From: an uncultured Synechococcus sp.
GTDB lineage: Bacteria; Cyanobacteriota; Cyanobacteriia; PCC-6307; Cyanobiaceae
DNA: 36,020 nucleotides
Direction of reading: 5' to 3'
Assembly: GCA_913050565.1 (NCBI GenBank)
Contig: CAJWZW010000007.1
Span: forward strand, 1 to 36,020
Part shown: in pieces, positions 15,645 through 26,254 of the stretch
Layout: every line of letters starts with the position of its first letter
Numbering within the stretch: the first letter of the stretch is position 1
Translations under genes and position numbers: made by a program
The notes under the pieces: generated by a model
What the model was told of the DNA's origin: nothing
What the model saw: the letters and a program-made list of their open reading frames with translations, nothing else
Database searches by the model: none

Positions 15645-16555
15645 TTTCCTCGCAGACAGTTGGTAATCGCGCCGTACTGCGGATGCGCGAAGCGGTGAAA
15701 TCACCGCGCGGACCGCTGCCAGCTCGTCAGCGCAAGATCAAGTGGGGCACCACCAGTTTCATGCTGGTCAACCACATCCTCGCGACCGTTGCCCTGCTCC
15801 CCCAGTTCTGGAGCTGGGGTGCGGTTGTGGCCTTCGGCGTCCTCTACTGGGTGACCGTTCTGGGGGTCACCCTCGGGTTACACCGTCTGGTGGCCCACCG
15901 CAGCCTGGTTGTTCCCGTATGGCTCGAGCGTGTCCTGGTGATCATGGGCACCCTGGCCTGCCAGAGCGGCCCGATTGAATGGGTCGGACTGCACAGACAC
16001 CACCACCGTTTTTCTGACCAGCCCAAAGATCACCACGACGCCGGACGCGGTCTCTGGTGGAGCCACAGCGAGTGGATGCTGCATGAGATCCCTGCCCTCC
16101 AGGAGATCGATCGCTACGCCGGAGACCTGCGCGCTGACCGGTTCTACCGCTGGCTGGATCGCTGGTTTCTTCTGCTCCAGATTCCTCTCGGCCTCAGCCT
16201 GTACTGGATCGGAGAAGCCACTCAGGTCCATGGTGGTGGGCTGGGACTTGTGCTCTGGGCCATCCCGTTGCGCCTGGTTGTGGTCTACCACGTGACATGG
16301 CTTGTGAATTCAGCCACCCATGCTTTCGGATACCGCAATTTCGACTGCCCCGACCTCTCACGCAACTGTTGGTGGGTGGCCATGCTTTCCTTCGGTGAGG
16401 GCTGGCACAACAACCACCATGCCCATCCGGCCAGTGCTCGTCATGGACTCCGATGGTTTGAGTTCGATTTCACCTGGCAGCACGTGCGGCTGCTGAAACG
16501 ACTCGGCTTGGCCCGAAAAATCCGAACTGCCCGTTACGTGCCAGGTCTTTCCTGA
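15641..16555 (+). CDS. desC: Acyl-lipid desaturase, delta-9 (DesC) type
   Basis: A 304-residue integral membrane desaturase. It has the three histidine boxes that hold the diiron centre: His81-x4-His86 (LHRLVAHRS), His118-x2-His121-His122 (HRHHH) and His256-x2-His259-His260 (WHNNHH). Two hydrophobic pairs lie at about 40-75 and 175-225. The enzyme introduces a cis double bond at C9 of stearoyl or palmitoyl chains in membrane glycerolipids, using reduced ferredoxin, and helps keep membranes fluid in the cold. The start is a TTG at 15641, chosen for the AAGGAG eight bases upstream; the next in-frame ATG is at 15683 and would remove 14 residues. A GCCACGT-CGTA-ACGTGGC hairpin follows the gene. 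It precedes rplI by 75 bases. Confidence 0.93.
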   Translation: MVSSQTVGNRAVLRMREAVKSPRGPLPARQRKIKWGTTSFMLVNHILATVALLPQFWSWGAVVAFGVLYWVTVLGVTLGLHRLVAHRSLVVPVWLERVLVIMGTLACQSGPIEWVGLHRHHHRFSDQPKDHHDAGRGLWWSHSEWMLHEIPALQEIDRYAGDLRADRFYRWLDRWFLLLQIPLGLSLYWIGEATQVHGGGLGLVLWAIPLRLVVVYHVTWLVNSATHAFGYRNFDCPDLSRNCWWVAMLSFGEGWHNNHHAHPASARHGLRWFEFDFTWQHVRLLKRLGLARKIRTARYVPGLS

Positions 16556-16579
16556 CTCTGCAGTTTCAACCCATCTCAG

Positions 16580-16597
16580 GCCACGTCGTAACGTGGC
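16580..16597. terminator. Hairpin between desC and rplI
   Basis: A 7-bp stem GCCACGT / ACGTGGC encloses a CGTA loop, 25 bases after the desC stop. No T-run follows, so it may be a weak terminator, a transcript-end stabiliser, or a leader element of rplI. Confidence 0.4.
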
Positions 16598-16630
16598 TGA
16601 TCGCATCGTTTACGTCGTCCGTCCGCTCCC

Positions 16631-17089
16631 ATGCCCAAGCGTGTACAAGTCGTTCTGAATGAGGACGTCCTCAGCCTCGGCAAGGACGGAGATCTGGTGG
16701 AAGTTGCACCTGGTTACGCCCGCAACTTCCTGCTGCCCTTCGGCAAGGCAGTTCCAGTCACCCCTGCGGTGATGAAACAGGTGGAGCACCGCAGAGCCAA
16801 GGAAGCCGAACGTCAAGCCGCTCTGAAACAGGAAGCCCTCGATTTCCAGACGGCTCTCAACACGATCGGGCGTTTCACCGTCAAAAAGCAGACCGGTGAA
16901 GACAACGTGCTGTTCGGCACCGTCACCAATGGCGATGTTGCCGATGCCATTCAGGAAGCCACCAAGAAGGAAATCGATCGACGTGACATCCTTGTGCCCG
17001 AAATCCATCGCACCGGTAAGTTCGCGGTCCAGGTGAAACTGCACAGCGAAGTCACCGCTGAAATCAATCTCGAAGTGGTCAGCTACTGA
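16631..17089 (+). CDS. rplI: 50S ribosomal protein L9
   Basis: A 152-residue protein of normal length. The N-terminal domain, [40 protein letters not shown], is the classic L9 signature that binds 23S rRNA. A long connecting helix (about 40-75, [23 protein letters not shown]) leads to the C-terminal domain, which reaches out from the ribosome near the L1 stalk. It helps maintain reading frame. It sits 64 bases upstream of dnaB; rplI-dnaB neighbourhood is common across bacteria. A small GGCTT-TAGC-AAGCC hairpin lies at 17106-17119 in the gap. Confidence 0.98.
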   Translation: MPKRVQVVLNEDVLSLGKDGDLVEVAPGYARNFLLPFGKAVPVTPAVMKQVEHRRAKEAERQAALKQEALDFQTALNTIGRFTVKKQTGEDNVLFGTVTNGDVADAIQEATKKEIDRRDILVPEIHRTGKFAVQVKLHSEVTAEINLEVVSY

Positions 17090-17153
17090 CCCCGCGAGAC
17101 ACAGCGGCTTTAGCAAGCCAAAGTGATGAGCCTGTCCATCACGCCCTGCCGCC

Positions 17154-18569
17154 ATGGTGAGCGTCCCCCTCTCAGATAACGGCGAAAACGTCGGAGGTGG
17201 GCGCCGTGGCTTTGGTCAGGGCCGCAACGACCAGGAGCCCAATTTCGAGGCTCTGCCGGATTCGATTCCCCCCCAGAACCTGGAGGCGGAGGAAGCGGTG
17301 CTCGGCGGCATCCTGCTCGACCCTGAGGCGATCGGTCGCGTTGCAGACGTGCTGCAGCCGGAAGCCTTCTACATGAATGCTCACCGGGAGATCTTCCGCA
17401 CGGCCCTGATGTTGCACGGCCAGGGAAAACCAACCGACCTGACGGCGATGAGCGCCTGGCTGGCGGATACCGGTGCCCTGGAGAAAGTGGGCGGCAACAA
17501 TCGGCTGGTGGAGCTGGTGGAGCGGGTGCCATCAACCGCCTCGATCGAACAGGTGGCGCGCCTGGTGATGGACAAGTTCCTGCGCCGCCAGTTGATTCGC
17601 TCCGGGAATGAGGTGATCAAACTGGGCTTCGATCAGAGCCTGCCGATGGAGCAGGTGCTCGATCAGGCCGAGCAATCGATCTTCGCCATCAGCCAGGAGA
17701 AGCCCTCCAAAGGCCTCACACCCACAGCGGAGATCCTCACCCAGACCTTCGAAGAAATCGAAAGCCGCTCACTGGGCACTTCGGTTGCGGGCATCCCGGT
17801 GAACTTCTACGACCTGGATGCGATGACCCAGGGCCTGCAGCGCAGCGACCTGATCATCGTGGCCGGCCGCCCGGCCATGGGCAAAACCTCCATCGTGCTC
17901 AACCTGGCCAAGAACGTGGCCCAGCTGCACGATTTGCCGGTTTGCGTGTTTTCGCTGGAGATGAGCAAAGAGCAGCTCACCTACAGGCTGCTGTCGATGG
18001 AGGTGGGCATCGAAGCGGGGCGGCTGCGCACCGGCCGGCTGCAGCAGGAGGAATGGCCGCTGCTGGGCCAGGGCATCAACAGCCTGGGGCAATTGCCGAT
18101 CTACATCGACGACAAACCCAACTCCGGCGTGCTGGAGATGCGTTCCCTCTGCCGTCGACTGATGGCGGAACAGGGCAAGGAACTGGGGCTGGTGATGATC
18201 GACTACCTGCAGCTGATGGAGGGCTCAGGCTCCGACAACCGGGTGCAGGAGCTCTCACGCATCACCCGGGGCCTGAAGCAGATGGCGCGGGAACTGAACG
18301 TGCCGGTGATCGCCCTCTCCCAGCTCAGCCGGGGCGTTGAATCCCGCACCAACAAGCGGCCGATGCTGAGCGACCTGCGGGAATCGGGCTCAATCGAGCA
18401 GGACGCCGATCTGGTGCTGATGATTTACCGCGACGAGTACTACAACCCGGAAACCCCGGACCGAGGCATCACCGAAGTGATCGTGACCAAGCACCGCAAC
18501 GGACCAGTAGGCACCGTAAAACTGCTGTTCGAGCCCCAGTTCACCCGCTTCCGCAACCTGGCGGCGTAA
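17154..18569 (+). CDS. dnaB: Replicative DNA helicase DnaB
   Basis: A 471-residue hexameric helicase of full length with no intein. The primase-binding N-terminal domain runs from about 35 to 140 (PPQNLEAEEAVLGGILLDPEAI), then a linker, then the RecA-like ATPase domain from about 205. Walker A is GRPAMGKT (238-245), Walker B is LGLVMIDYLQL, and the SRGVESR segment holds the arginine finger region. It unwinds DNA at the replication fork, moving on the lagging-strand template. Many cyanobacteria carry an intein in dnaB; the ATPase motifs here are uninterrupted. The ATG at 17154 fits, and mnmG follows after 21 bases, so co-transcription is likely. Confidence 0.98.
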   Translation: MVSVPLSDNGENVGGGRRGFGQGRNDQEPNFEALPDSIPPQNLEAEEAVLGGILLDPEAIGRVADVLQPEAFYMNAHREIFRTALMLHGQGKPTDLTAMSAWLADTGALEKVGGNNRLVELVERVPSTASIEQVARLVMDKFLRRQLIRSGNEVIKLGFDQSLPMEQVLDQAEQSIFAISQEKPSKGLTPTAEILTQTFEEIESRSLGTSVAGIPVNFYDLDAMTQGLQRSDLIIVAGRPAMGKTSIVLNLAKNVAQLHDLPVCVFSLEMSKEQLTYRLLSMEVGIEAGRLRTGRLQQEEWPLLGQGINSLGQLPIYIDDKPNSGVLEMRSLCRRLMAEQGKELGLVMIDYLQLMEGSGSDNRVQELSRITRGLKQMARELNVPVIALSQLSRGVESRTNKRPMLSDLRESGSIEQDADLVLMIYRDEYYNPETPDRGITEVIVTKHRNGPVGTVKLLFEPQFTRFRNLAA

Positions 18570-18590
18570 ACCGATTCAGATAATGAAGCC

Positions 18591-20516
18591 ATGAGCTTCT
18601 CCGCAGACCCCACCGAATGCTTCGACGTCATCGTCGTCGGCGGTGGTCATGCCGGTTGTGAAGCAGCCATCACCGCAGCACGACTCGGGCTGAACACAGC
18701 CCTGTTCACCCTCAACCTCGACCGCATCGCCTGGCAGCCCTGCAACCCTGCCGTCGGTGGACCGGCCAAAAGCCAACTCGTCCACGAAGTGGATGCCCTC
18801 GGCGGGGTGATCGGCCGCCTTGCTGATGCCACCGCCATCCAGAAACGCATCCTCAACGCCAGCCGCGGCCCGGCGGTCTGGGCCCTTCGCGCCCAGACCG
18901 ACAAACGCCTCTATTCCCGCCAGATGCTGCAGCTGCTGCAGCACACCCCCAACCTCGCCTTGAGAGAAGCAATGGTGACTGGCCTGGAAGTCACCGGCAA
19001 CGCTGATCAACAACGCATCAGCGGCATCCGCACCTATTTCGGCAGCGTTTATGGCGCCGAAGCCGTGATCCTCACCGCCGGCACCTTTCTCGGAGGCCGC
19101 ATCTGGGTGGGCCATCAATCGATGGCCGCTGGCCGCGCAGGCGAACAGGCTGCAGAAGGTCTCACCGAAGCCCTCCAGCAACTGGGCTTCCACACCGACA
19201 GGCTCAAAACCGGCACCCCCGCCCGCGTCGATCGCCGCAGCATTGCCCTTGATCAACTGGAAGAGCAGCCGAGCGATGCCGCTGATCGCTTCTTCTCCTT
19301 TGATCCCGCCGCCTGGGTGAGCGGTGAGCAGATGAGCTGCCACATCACCCGCACCACGGCACAAACCCATCAGCTGATCCGCGACAACCTCCACCTCACC
19401 GCCATCTACGGGGGCGTGATCGACAGCAAAGGGCCCCGCTACTGCCCCTCAATCGAAGACAAGATCGTTCGCTTTGCCGACAAGGACAGTCACCAGATCT
19501 TCCTCGAGCCCGAGGGTCGCGACACGCCGGAGATCTACGTGCAGGGCTTCTCCACCGGGCTGCCGGAGCCGATTCAGCTGCAACTGCTGCGCAGCCTGCC
19601 GGGCCTTGGGCAGGCGGTCATGCTGCGACCCGCCTATTCCGTGGATTACGACTATCTGCCCGCCACCCAGCTCAAACCCTCACTGGAAACAAAGCGGGTA
19701 CGAGGCCTGTTCAGTGCTGGCCAGCTCAACGGCACCACGGGCTATGAAGAAGCCGCCGCCCAGGGACTGGTGGCCGGCGTCAACGCCGCCCGGCTGATCG
19801 GTGGACAGGAGCCGATTCACTTCCCCCGCGAGGGCAGCTACATCGGAACGATGATCGACGATCTGGTGAGCAAAGACCTGCGCGAGCCCTACCGGGTGCT
19901 GACCAGCCGCAGCGAATATCGCCTGATCCTCAGAGGGGACAACGCCGACAGGCGCCTCACCCCCCTGGGCCGTGAGCTCGGACTGATCGACGACCGTCGC
20001 TGGCAACTGTTCGAAGACAAACTCCTGGCGATGGAAACCGAGAAGCATCGACTGGAAACCGTGCGTCTCAAAGTGAGTGATCCGGTTGCCCCAACGGTGG
20101 AACAGGAAACCGGGGCTGCCATCAAGGGCTCCATCACTCTGGCTGACCTCTTGCGCCGGCCGGGGATGCATGCCTCCGATCTGGTGCGGCATGGACTCGC
20201 CGATGCCGAGCTGCCTTTGCCTGTCAGGGAAGGCGCGGAGATCGACATCAAGTACAGCGGTTATCTGCAACGCCAGCAGCAGCAGATCGATCAGGTGAAA
20301 CGTCAGAGCCTGCGCAAGCTGCCTGCGGATCTGGATTACATCAGCATCAGCACCCTCTCCAACGAAGCACGCGAAAAACTCAGTGCGATCCAACCCGGCA
20401 CCCTTGGGCAGGCCAGCCGCATTCCTGGGGTCAGCCAGGCCGACATCACCGCTCTGCTGATGTGGCTTGAACTACAACAACGCCAGACCCTCGCCGCCTC
20501 AAGAGAAGCTCGATAG
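18591..20516 (+). CDS. mnmG: tRNA uridine-5-carboxymethylaminomethyl modification enzyme MnmG (GidA)
   Basis: A 641-residue FAD enzyme, normal length. The dinucleotide-binding motif is [14 protein letters not shown] near the N-terminus. The conserved [22 protein letters not shown] block, which contains one of the catalytic cysteines, follows. [20 protein letters not shown] near 375 and the helical C-terminal domain that contacts MnmE and tRNA complete it. With MnmE (not in this window) it modifies the wobble uridine of several tRNAs, using FAD, NADH and methylene-tetrahydrofolate. The one-carbon unit it uses can come from glycine cleavage, encoded nearby, though this link is metabolic rather than transcriptional. 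Confidence 0.98.
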   Translation: MSFSADPTECFDVIVVGGGHAGCEAAITAARLGLNTALFTLNLDRIAWQPCNPAVGGPAKSQLVHEVDALGGVIGRLADATAIQKRILNASRGPAVWALRAQTDKRLYSRQMLQLLQHTPNLALREAMVTGLEVTGNADQQRISGIRTYFGSVYGAEAVILTAGTFLGGRIWVGHQSMAAGRAGEQAAEGLTEALQQLGFHTDRLKTGTPARVDRRSIALDQLEEQPSDAADRFFSFDPAAWVSGEQMSCHITRTTAQTHQLIRDNLHLTAIYGGVIDSKGPRYCPSIEDKIVRFADKDSHQIFLEPEGRDTPEIYVQGFSTGLPEPIQLQLLRSLPGLGQAVMLRPAYSVDYDYLPATQLKPSLETKRVRGLFSAGQLNGTTGYEEAAAQGLVAGVNAARLIGGQEPIHFPREGSYIGTMIDDLVSKDLREPYRVLTSRSEYRLILRGDNADRRLTPLGRELGLIDDRRWQLFEDKLLAMETEKHRLETVRLKVSDPVAPTVEQETGAAIKGSITLADLLRRPGMHASDLVRHGLADAELPLPVREGAEIDIKYSGYLQRQQQQIDQVKRQSLRKLPADLDYISISTLSNEAREKLSAIQPGTLGQASRIPGVSQADITALLMWLELQQRQTLAASREAR

Positions 20517-20596
20517 CGTTGGGGACCCGAGGGTCCGTCTTGACCGTCCGGTTTCCCACATCACCTGCCTACTGGAACCTGCGTGCTGAGCAGGTG

Positions 20597-21277
20597 ATGA
20601 ACAAGGTTTTCGAGATCGATCCTCTCGAACCTGTTGAGGTGGCCGTGCATGAGCCTGCGGTTCCAAGCCCAGCTCCCGCTCAGCCCGCTGCACAGCAGCC
20701 GGTTCAGAGCCCACCGCCAAAACCCAGCACTGGTTTGATCAGCCTGCTCACCCTCGTTGCGGTGGCAGGCACCGTCAGCAGTGGGTGGCTGTTGAGCCAT
20801 TGGCAGAGCAGCCGCGATCAACTGGCCCAGGAGCGCAGCATGCTGATGCTCGAACGCCTGCGGGGCCCGTCTTCACCTGGATCAGCAACACCTCAGGCAA
20901 CGTCATCGAAATCTGAAGCCAGCAGTGCTCTGCCGCCTCCACCGCCTGAGCCAGCCTGGATGCGCGAGCTCGAACCGCTCACCACCGAGGAAACCCAGCT
21001 TCCCCCACTGGCCTCTTCACCACTGGCAACAGCACAACTCTCATCGGCCCCACTCAACACAGCCCCTCAGGGACCCATTCCTCAGCTGAGTGGTGTGGTG
21101 CAGGGCCCCGGCGGCAACAGCTCGGCCATCTTTCAGCTCGGCAGCAACTCCTTCTCCGCCGGGGTGGGGGAAGCGATCGGCAGCAGTGGCTGGGTCCTGG
21201 AATCGATCAGCGAGGCAGGCGCTGTGATCAGTCGCAATGGCCAGCAACAAAACCTGGCCGTGGGAGGGGTGTTCTGA
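20597..21277 (+). CDS. Membrane-anchored protein with a GspC/PilP-like C-terminal domain (unknown function)
   Basis: A 226-residue protein from the ATG at 20597; the frame is open back to a TTG at 20519, three bases after mnmG, so a longer form cannot be excluded. It has a Pro-rich cytoplasmic segment (about 18-44), one membrane helix (about 46-68, GLISLLTLVAVAGTVSSGWLL), and a short helix followed by a long Pro/Ser/Ala-rich linker (about 85-155). The compact C-terminal domain (about 158-226) reads LSGVVQGPGG...AIFQLGSNSFSAGVGEAIGSSGWVLESI...GAVISRNGQ...L. That pattern (homology-region fold: 'GV', 'A.I', 'S..VGE.IG', 'V..I', 'G.V') resembles the periplasmic HR domain of GspC and PilP, inner-membrane parts of type II secretion and type IV pilus machines. 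Similarity is by eye only. Confidence 0.72.
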   Translation: MNKVFEIDPLEPVEVAVHEPAVPSPAPAQPAAQQPVQSPPPKPSTGLISLLTLVAVAGTVSSGWLLSHWQSSRDQLAQERSMLMLERLRGPSSPGSATPQATSSKSEASSALPPPPPEPAWMRELEPLTTEETQLPPLASSPLATAQLSSAPLNTAPQGPIPQLSGVVQGPGGNSSAIFQLGSNSFSAGVGEAIGSSGWVLESISEAGAVISRNGQQQNLAVGGVF

Positions 21278-21291
21278 GCTCCAACCCCTCG

Positions 21292-21873
21292 TTGTTGATC
21301 TCCCCGAAGCAGCTGTGGGAGGCACCCACCGAAGCCGTGCTCAGTGGAGAAGGTCCACGCCAGCTGCCGGGGGCGTGGCGTTTGATGTTGCTCGGAGATG
21401 GCAGCCCAACCCGTCACCTGCAGTTGCTCACCGGCCAACCGGTGGCGGTTGATCTGATCGCGATGGAGCCGGAAGCTGAACCACCCGCCAATGCACCTCC
21501 CGAGGTCTCCGAACTGCAGGCACCTCTGCTGCGACGCCAGGTCTGGCTCACCTGCGGTGACATGCCGATGGCCTGGGCAGAAAGCTGGTGGAACCAGACG
21601 GAAGCGGATGTGCATCTGCAGGACCGCAACCTGCCGATCTGGAAAAGCCTCACCCAGGGGCGTTCTGAGCTCTTCCGCGAGGTGGACGGTCTGGCCCTGG
21701 TGCATGCCGACTGGCTCGAACACACCTTTGGTCATCGCGGCCCGTTCTGGAGCCGCCACTACCGCTTCTTCCGAGGCGGCAAGGCCCTCACGGTGATCCG
21801 GGAGGTGTTCAGTCCGCAGCTGGAGACCTGGCTGGGAGCCACGCTGCGCCAGGAGCTTCAAGAAATTTCATGA
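21292..21873 (+). CDS. Chorismate lyase-like protein (DUF98/UbiC-type)
   Basis: A protein of about 193 residues matching the cyanobacterial chorismate-pyruvate lyase family (DUF98). Signs are an N-terminal LPGAWRLMLLGDGSPTRHLQLLTG, the central LRRQVWLTCGD strand with the substrate-binding Arg, and the C-terminal HYRFFRGGKALTVIREVFSP with the conserved Glu. In cyanobacteria this enzyme makes 4-hydroxybenzoate, the ring precursor of plastoquinone, from chorismate. The start is unsettled. TTG codons lie at 21292 and 21295, too far from the GGGAGGGG at 21262-21269. A CTG at 21274, overlapping the previous gene's stop, sits at good spacing from that purine run and would add six residues (LSSNPS, with the initiator read as Met). 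Confidence 0.82.
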   Translation: MLISPKQLWEAPTEAVLSGEGPRQLPGAWRLMLLGDGSPTRHLQLLTGQPVAVDLIAMEPEAEPPANAPPEVSELQAPLLRRQVWLTCGDMPMAWAESWWNQTEADVHLQDRNLPIWKSLTQGRSELFREVDGLALVHADWLEHTFGHRGPFWSRHYRFFRGGKALTVIREVFSPQLETWLGATLRQELQEIS

Positions 21874-21903
21874 ATAATTCCACGGATTTGTCGGGATTTG
21901 CTC

Positions 21904-21942
21904 TTGACAACTTGCCATTACATGTGCTGGGTGGAGCATGTA
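21904..21942 (+). promoter_or_regulatory. Candidate promoter/operator: TTGACA and inverted repeat TACATG-N12-CATGTA
   Basis: A consensus -35 hexamer TTGACA is at 21904-21909. Ten bases further on, TACATG (21919-21924) and CATGTA (21937-21942) form perfect 6-base inverted arms with a 12-base spacer, overlapping where a -10 element would lie. No good -10 hexamer is visible at 17-18 bases. The next gene starts 21 bases after the repeat. Confidence 0.4.
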
Positions 21943-21963
21943 GGCACATCGGTTTTCTCTGTC

Positions 21964-22416
21964 ATGGCTGTCAACAGCCCCTGGCTTTGCCTCGCCGAAC
22001 TTGGCCGGATCTACGGAATCTCCGCGTTTCACTGCGGCCGCATCCTGGAAAACCACGGCTGGCGTGACCGCCGTGGTCGGCCGACCCCAGCTGCCCTCGA
22101 AGCCGGTGCAGCAAGCAGTGTCGGACCCTATGGCCAGGGCCGCAGCGTGTTCTGGAGCCGTCCCCTGTGCACGGAATTGCTCAACAGCAACGGCTACACG
22201 CCGATGAGCCGCAGCCTTCAGGTTGAACAGTGGACCCAGCTGTTGGAAGCCTTGCAGCTGGGCTCACCTTCGATATCCGCCACTGCTGATCAAATGGCCG
22301 AAGAGATGCCAAGCGAACTGGTGGAGGATGTGAATCGACAGCTGAAGGTTCGCGGGTGCAGCTACCGCGTACCCCCTCACAACACGTCACCCAAACCCAG
22401 GGTGACCATGGGCTGA
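21964..22416 (+). CDS. Possible winged-helix protein of unknown function
   Basis: A 150-residue protein from the ATG at 21964; the frame is open further upstream but those residues (Cys/His/Trp-rich) look non-coding. Residues 6-50, LCLAELGRIYGISAFHCGRILENHGWRDRRGRPTP, have the pattern of a winged-helix or KilAC/ANT-like DNA-binding domain: 'ELG..YGIS' helix-turn, recognition helix, then 'GW..R.GRPT..AL..G' wing. The middle (FWSRPLCTELLNSNGY) and the C-terminal helices (VEQWTQLLEALQLG, MAEEMPSELVEDVNRQL) are not recognised. There is no membrane segment. It is preceded by a possible promoter with a palindrome, which would suit autoregulation, and converges on the next gene with a 7-base gap. 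The DNA-binding role is inference. Confidence 0.7.
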   Translation: MAVNSPWLCLAELGRIYGISAFHCGRILENHGWRDRRGRPTPAALEAGAASSVGPYGQGRSVFWSRPLCTELLNSNGYTPMSRSLQVEQWTQLLEALQLGSPSISATADQMAEEMPSELVEDVNRQLKVRGCSYRVPPHNTSPKPRVTMG

Positions 22417-22423
22417 GCAGGGT

Positions 22424-22894
22424 TCAGACGCGACGCCGACTGGAACGCGGCAGAGCTCGGCGAACGGGCGATGGCTCAGCAGGAGCTGAAGCTGCGTCGA
22501 CCTGACTGCTGCGGGAGCGCTGCCAGCGTTCCACCCGAAAGCTGTCGTCCTCGGGCCATTCTTCGGCTGAATCAACAGCCCTTGACGAGATCACTGGAGC
22601 TGGGGGCTGCTGAGCCTGCGGTTGGCCAGGGGCAGCGTGCGGCTGACGGCGGGAAATGGCGTCCAGAGGGCGCTTGCCGCGCCGACCCGATCGCACCGCT
22701 GGCTCCTGCCAGGGTTCACGCCAGTCATCGTCCTCCTCAAGCAACCACTCCACCTTGTCGCCAACCCAACGGCCGACCGATTCCAGATCCAGAGAGCTGC
22801 GGCGCTGCCCCGGGCGTCGTCCGGAGACCCCATCCACGATCTGGCGACCTGTCTCCAGCCAGACGTCCCTGCGGCGTTCTCTGCGTTCTTCCAT
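22424..22894 (-). CDS. Charged protein of unknown function (156 aa)
   Basis: A 156-residue hydrophilic protein of no recognised family. The N-terminal third is ordered-looking: EERRERRRDVWLETGRQIVDGVSG, then LESVGRWVGDKVEWLLEEDDDWREPWQEP with several Trp and an acidic run. The remainder is Arg/Pro/Ala/Ser-rich and probably disordered (RRQPHAAPGQPQAQQPP, then an Arg-rich tail). There is no signal or membrane segment. The ATG at 22894 is nine bases after the stop of the 31-residue microprotein, itself coupled to the SprT-like gene, so the three are one unit. The Trp-rich ordered block suggests the real conserved domain is the first 70 residues. Confidence 0.72.
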   Translation of the reverse strand: MEERRERRRDVWLETGRQIVDGVSGRRPGQRRSSLDLESVGRWVGDKVEWLLEEDDDWREPWQEPAVRSGRRGKRPLDAISRRQPHAAPGQPQAQQPPAPVISSRAVDSAEEWPEDDSFRVERWQRSRSSQVDAASAPAEPSPVRRALPRSSRRRV

Positions 22895-22903
22895 GGCTCG
22901 ACG

Positions 22904-22999
22904 TTACCGACGCCGCTGACGCAACCACTGCTCCCGACGCAGGCCAATCAGCACGATGGCCACACCACCAAGCTCCAGCGTCAGGAAAAAAGCCTCCAT
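22904..22999 (-). CDS. 31-residue single-helix membrane microprotein
   Basis: A tiny frame of 31 residues with ATG at 22999 and TAA at 22904. The peptide is an N-terminal acidic start (MEAFF), one hydrophobic helix (LTLELGGVAIVLIGL) and a strongly basic tail (RREQWLRQRRR). That is a typical N-out/C-in small membrane protein by the positive-inside rule. The ATG follows the SprT-like stop by one base (TGA-G-ATG), with GAGGAG ten bases upstream (23010-23015), so translation is probably coupled. The next gene starts nine bases downstream. I know of no named family. The precise fit between two genes, the ribosome binding site and the clean helix argue that it is real. Confidence 0.68.
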   Translation of the reverse strand: MEAFFLTLELGGVAIVLIGLRREQWLRQRRR

Positions 23000-23000
23000 C

Positions 23001-23567
23001 TCAACCCCACTCCTCAAACTGCAGCAGGCAACCGACATGCCAGCGGCCTCCGTGATGGAGGTCGCAACAACGTCGACAGGCGGCATTGGTGATGCGCCGA
23101 CGGTAGGGGTAACGGCTCCCGCAACAGGGGCAAACCGCACACCAGCGAGGAGGTCGGGCCGGCACCGGGAAGCGATGGCGCACACTCACCTGAAATCGAT
23201 CCTGGGCGGCATTGATCGTCGCCATCCGCTCCCGGAACAATGGTCCGTGCCCTTCACGCTCCCGCAGGATCAGGTCCACCCAGGCATGAATCATCTCGTG
23301 GCAGAGCGTGCTCTCGGTTGCTTCCAGAGGCAACTGTTCCAGCAACGGTCGCGACAACACAATCTCGCTGCCACGGCCGTTGCCCACTCCAGGGCCACGT
23401 TTGTAGTGACCTGCACTGCGACTCATCCGACCATCACTCCAGCGCACGGAGCTGAGGGGCTGACCCTCCCGTGCCAGCACACCTCCGAAGTGTTCGCGAT
23501 TGAGGCGATGAAACAACGGCAGCAGCGGCTGCAACGGCACGAGGGTGGAGATCCGAATCTGCGCCAT
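23001..23567 (-). CDS. SprT-like zinc metalloprotease-family protein
   Basis: A 188-residue protein of the SprT/Spartan-like family. The zinc-protease motif HExxH is in LCHEMIHAWVD near residue 90, with a further His in GHGPLFRERM as a candidate third ligand. The C-terminal part is a zinc ribbon: WCAVCPCCGSRYPYRR...CRRCC. Eukaryotic Spartan degrades DNA-protein crosslinks; bacterial SprT-like proteins are little studied, so the function is not proven. It is cytosolic, with no signal peptide. The gene heads a minus-strand unit with the 31-residue microprotein and a charged unknown protein, and is divergent from the next gene with a 44-base gap. The ATG at 23567 suits the family. Confidence 0.9.
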   Translation of the reverse strand: MAQIRISTLVPLQPLLPLFHRLNREHFGGVLAREGQPLSSVRWSDGRMSRSAGHYKRGPGVGNGRGSEIVLSRPLLEQLPLEATESTLCHEMIHAWVDLILREREGHGPLFRERMATINAAQDRFQVSVRHRFPVPARPPRWCAVCPCCGSRYPYRRRITNAACRRCCDLHHGGRWHVGCLLQFEEWG

Positions 23568-23611
23568 CCTGACGTGGTCAGTCAGACTCGTCCCTGCTTC
23601 AACGGCTGCTG

Positions 23612-26068
<2,457 letters not shown>

Positions 26069-26069
<1 letters not shown>

Positions 26070-26254
26070 TGAACCAACCTGACTCTGCTCTGCATCGCTG
26101 GATCAAAACCGACTGTGGTCGCGCCAAGCTTGCTGAGCTGCAGCGTCGCGCTGGATTTCCAGCTCGGTTGCGGCTGATCTGGTTTGTTGTGATTGCGGCA
26201 CTTCGCGACTGGCCGTTGCCGAATCCTGATCAGAGCGACGACTCCACATCCTGA
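26069..26254 (+). CDS. Small protein of unknown function (61 aa), coupled to ligA
   Basis: A 61-residue frame whose ATG overlaps the ligA stop (TGATG). It has a basic N-terminal half (HRWIKTDCGRAKLAELQRRAGFPARLRL), one short hydrophobic stretch (IWFVVIAAL) and a polar tail ending in DQSDDSTS. The 3' end overlaps the convergent TVP38-like gene by 25 bases. The overlap start is the best evidence that it is translated; the composition is plausible but not diagnostic. No family is recognised. Confidence 0.5.

Noticed and set aside
17154-18569. Intein in dnaB, common in cyanobacteria
   Set aside because: Walker A, Walker B and the arginine-finger region are continuous and the protein has standard length.
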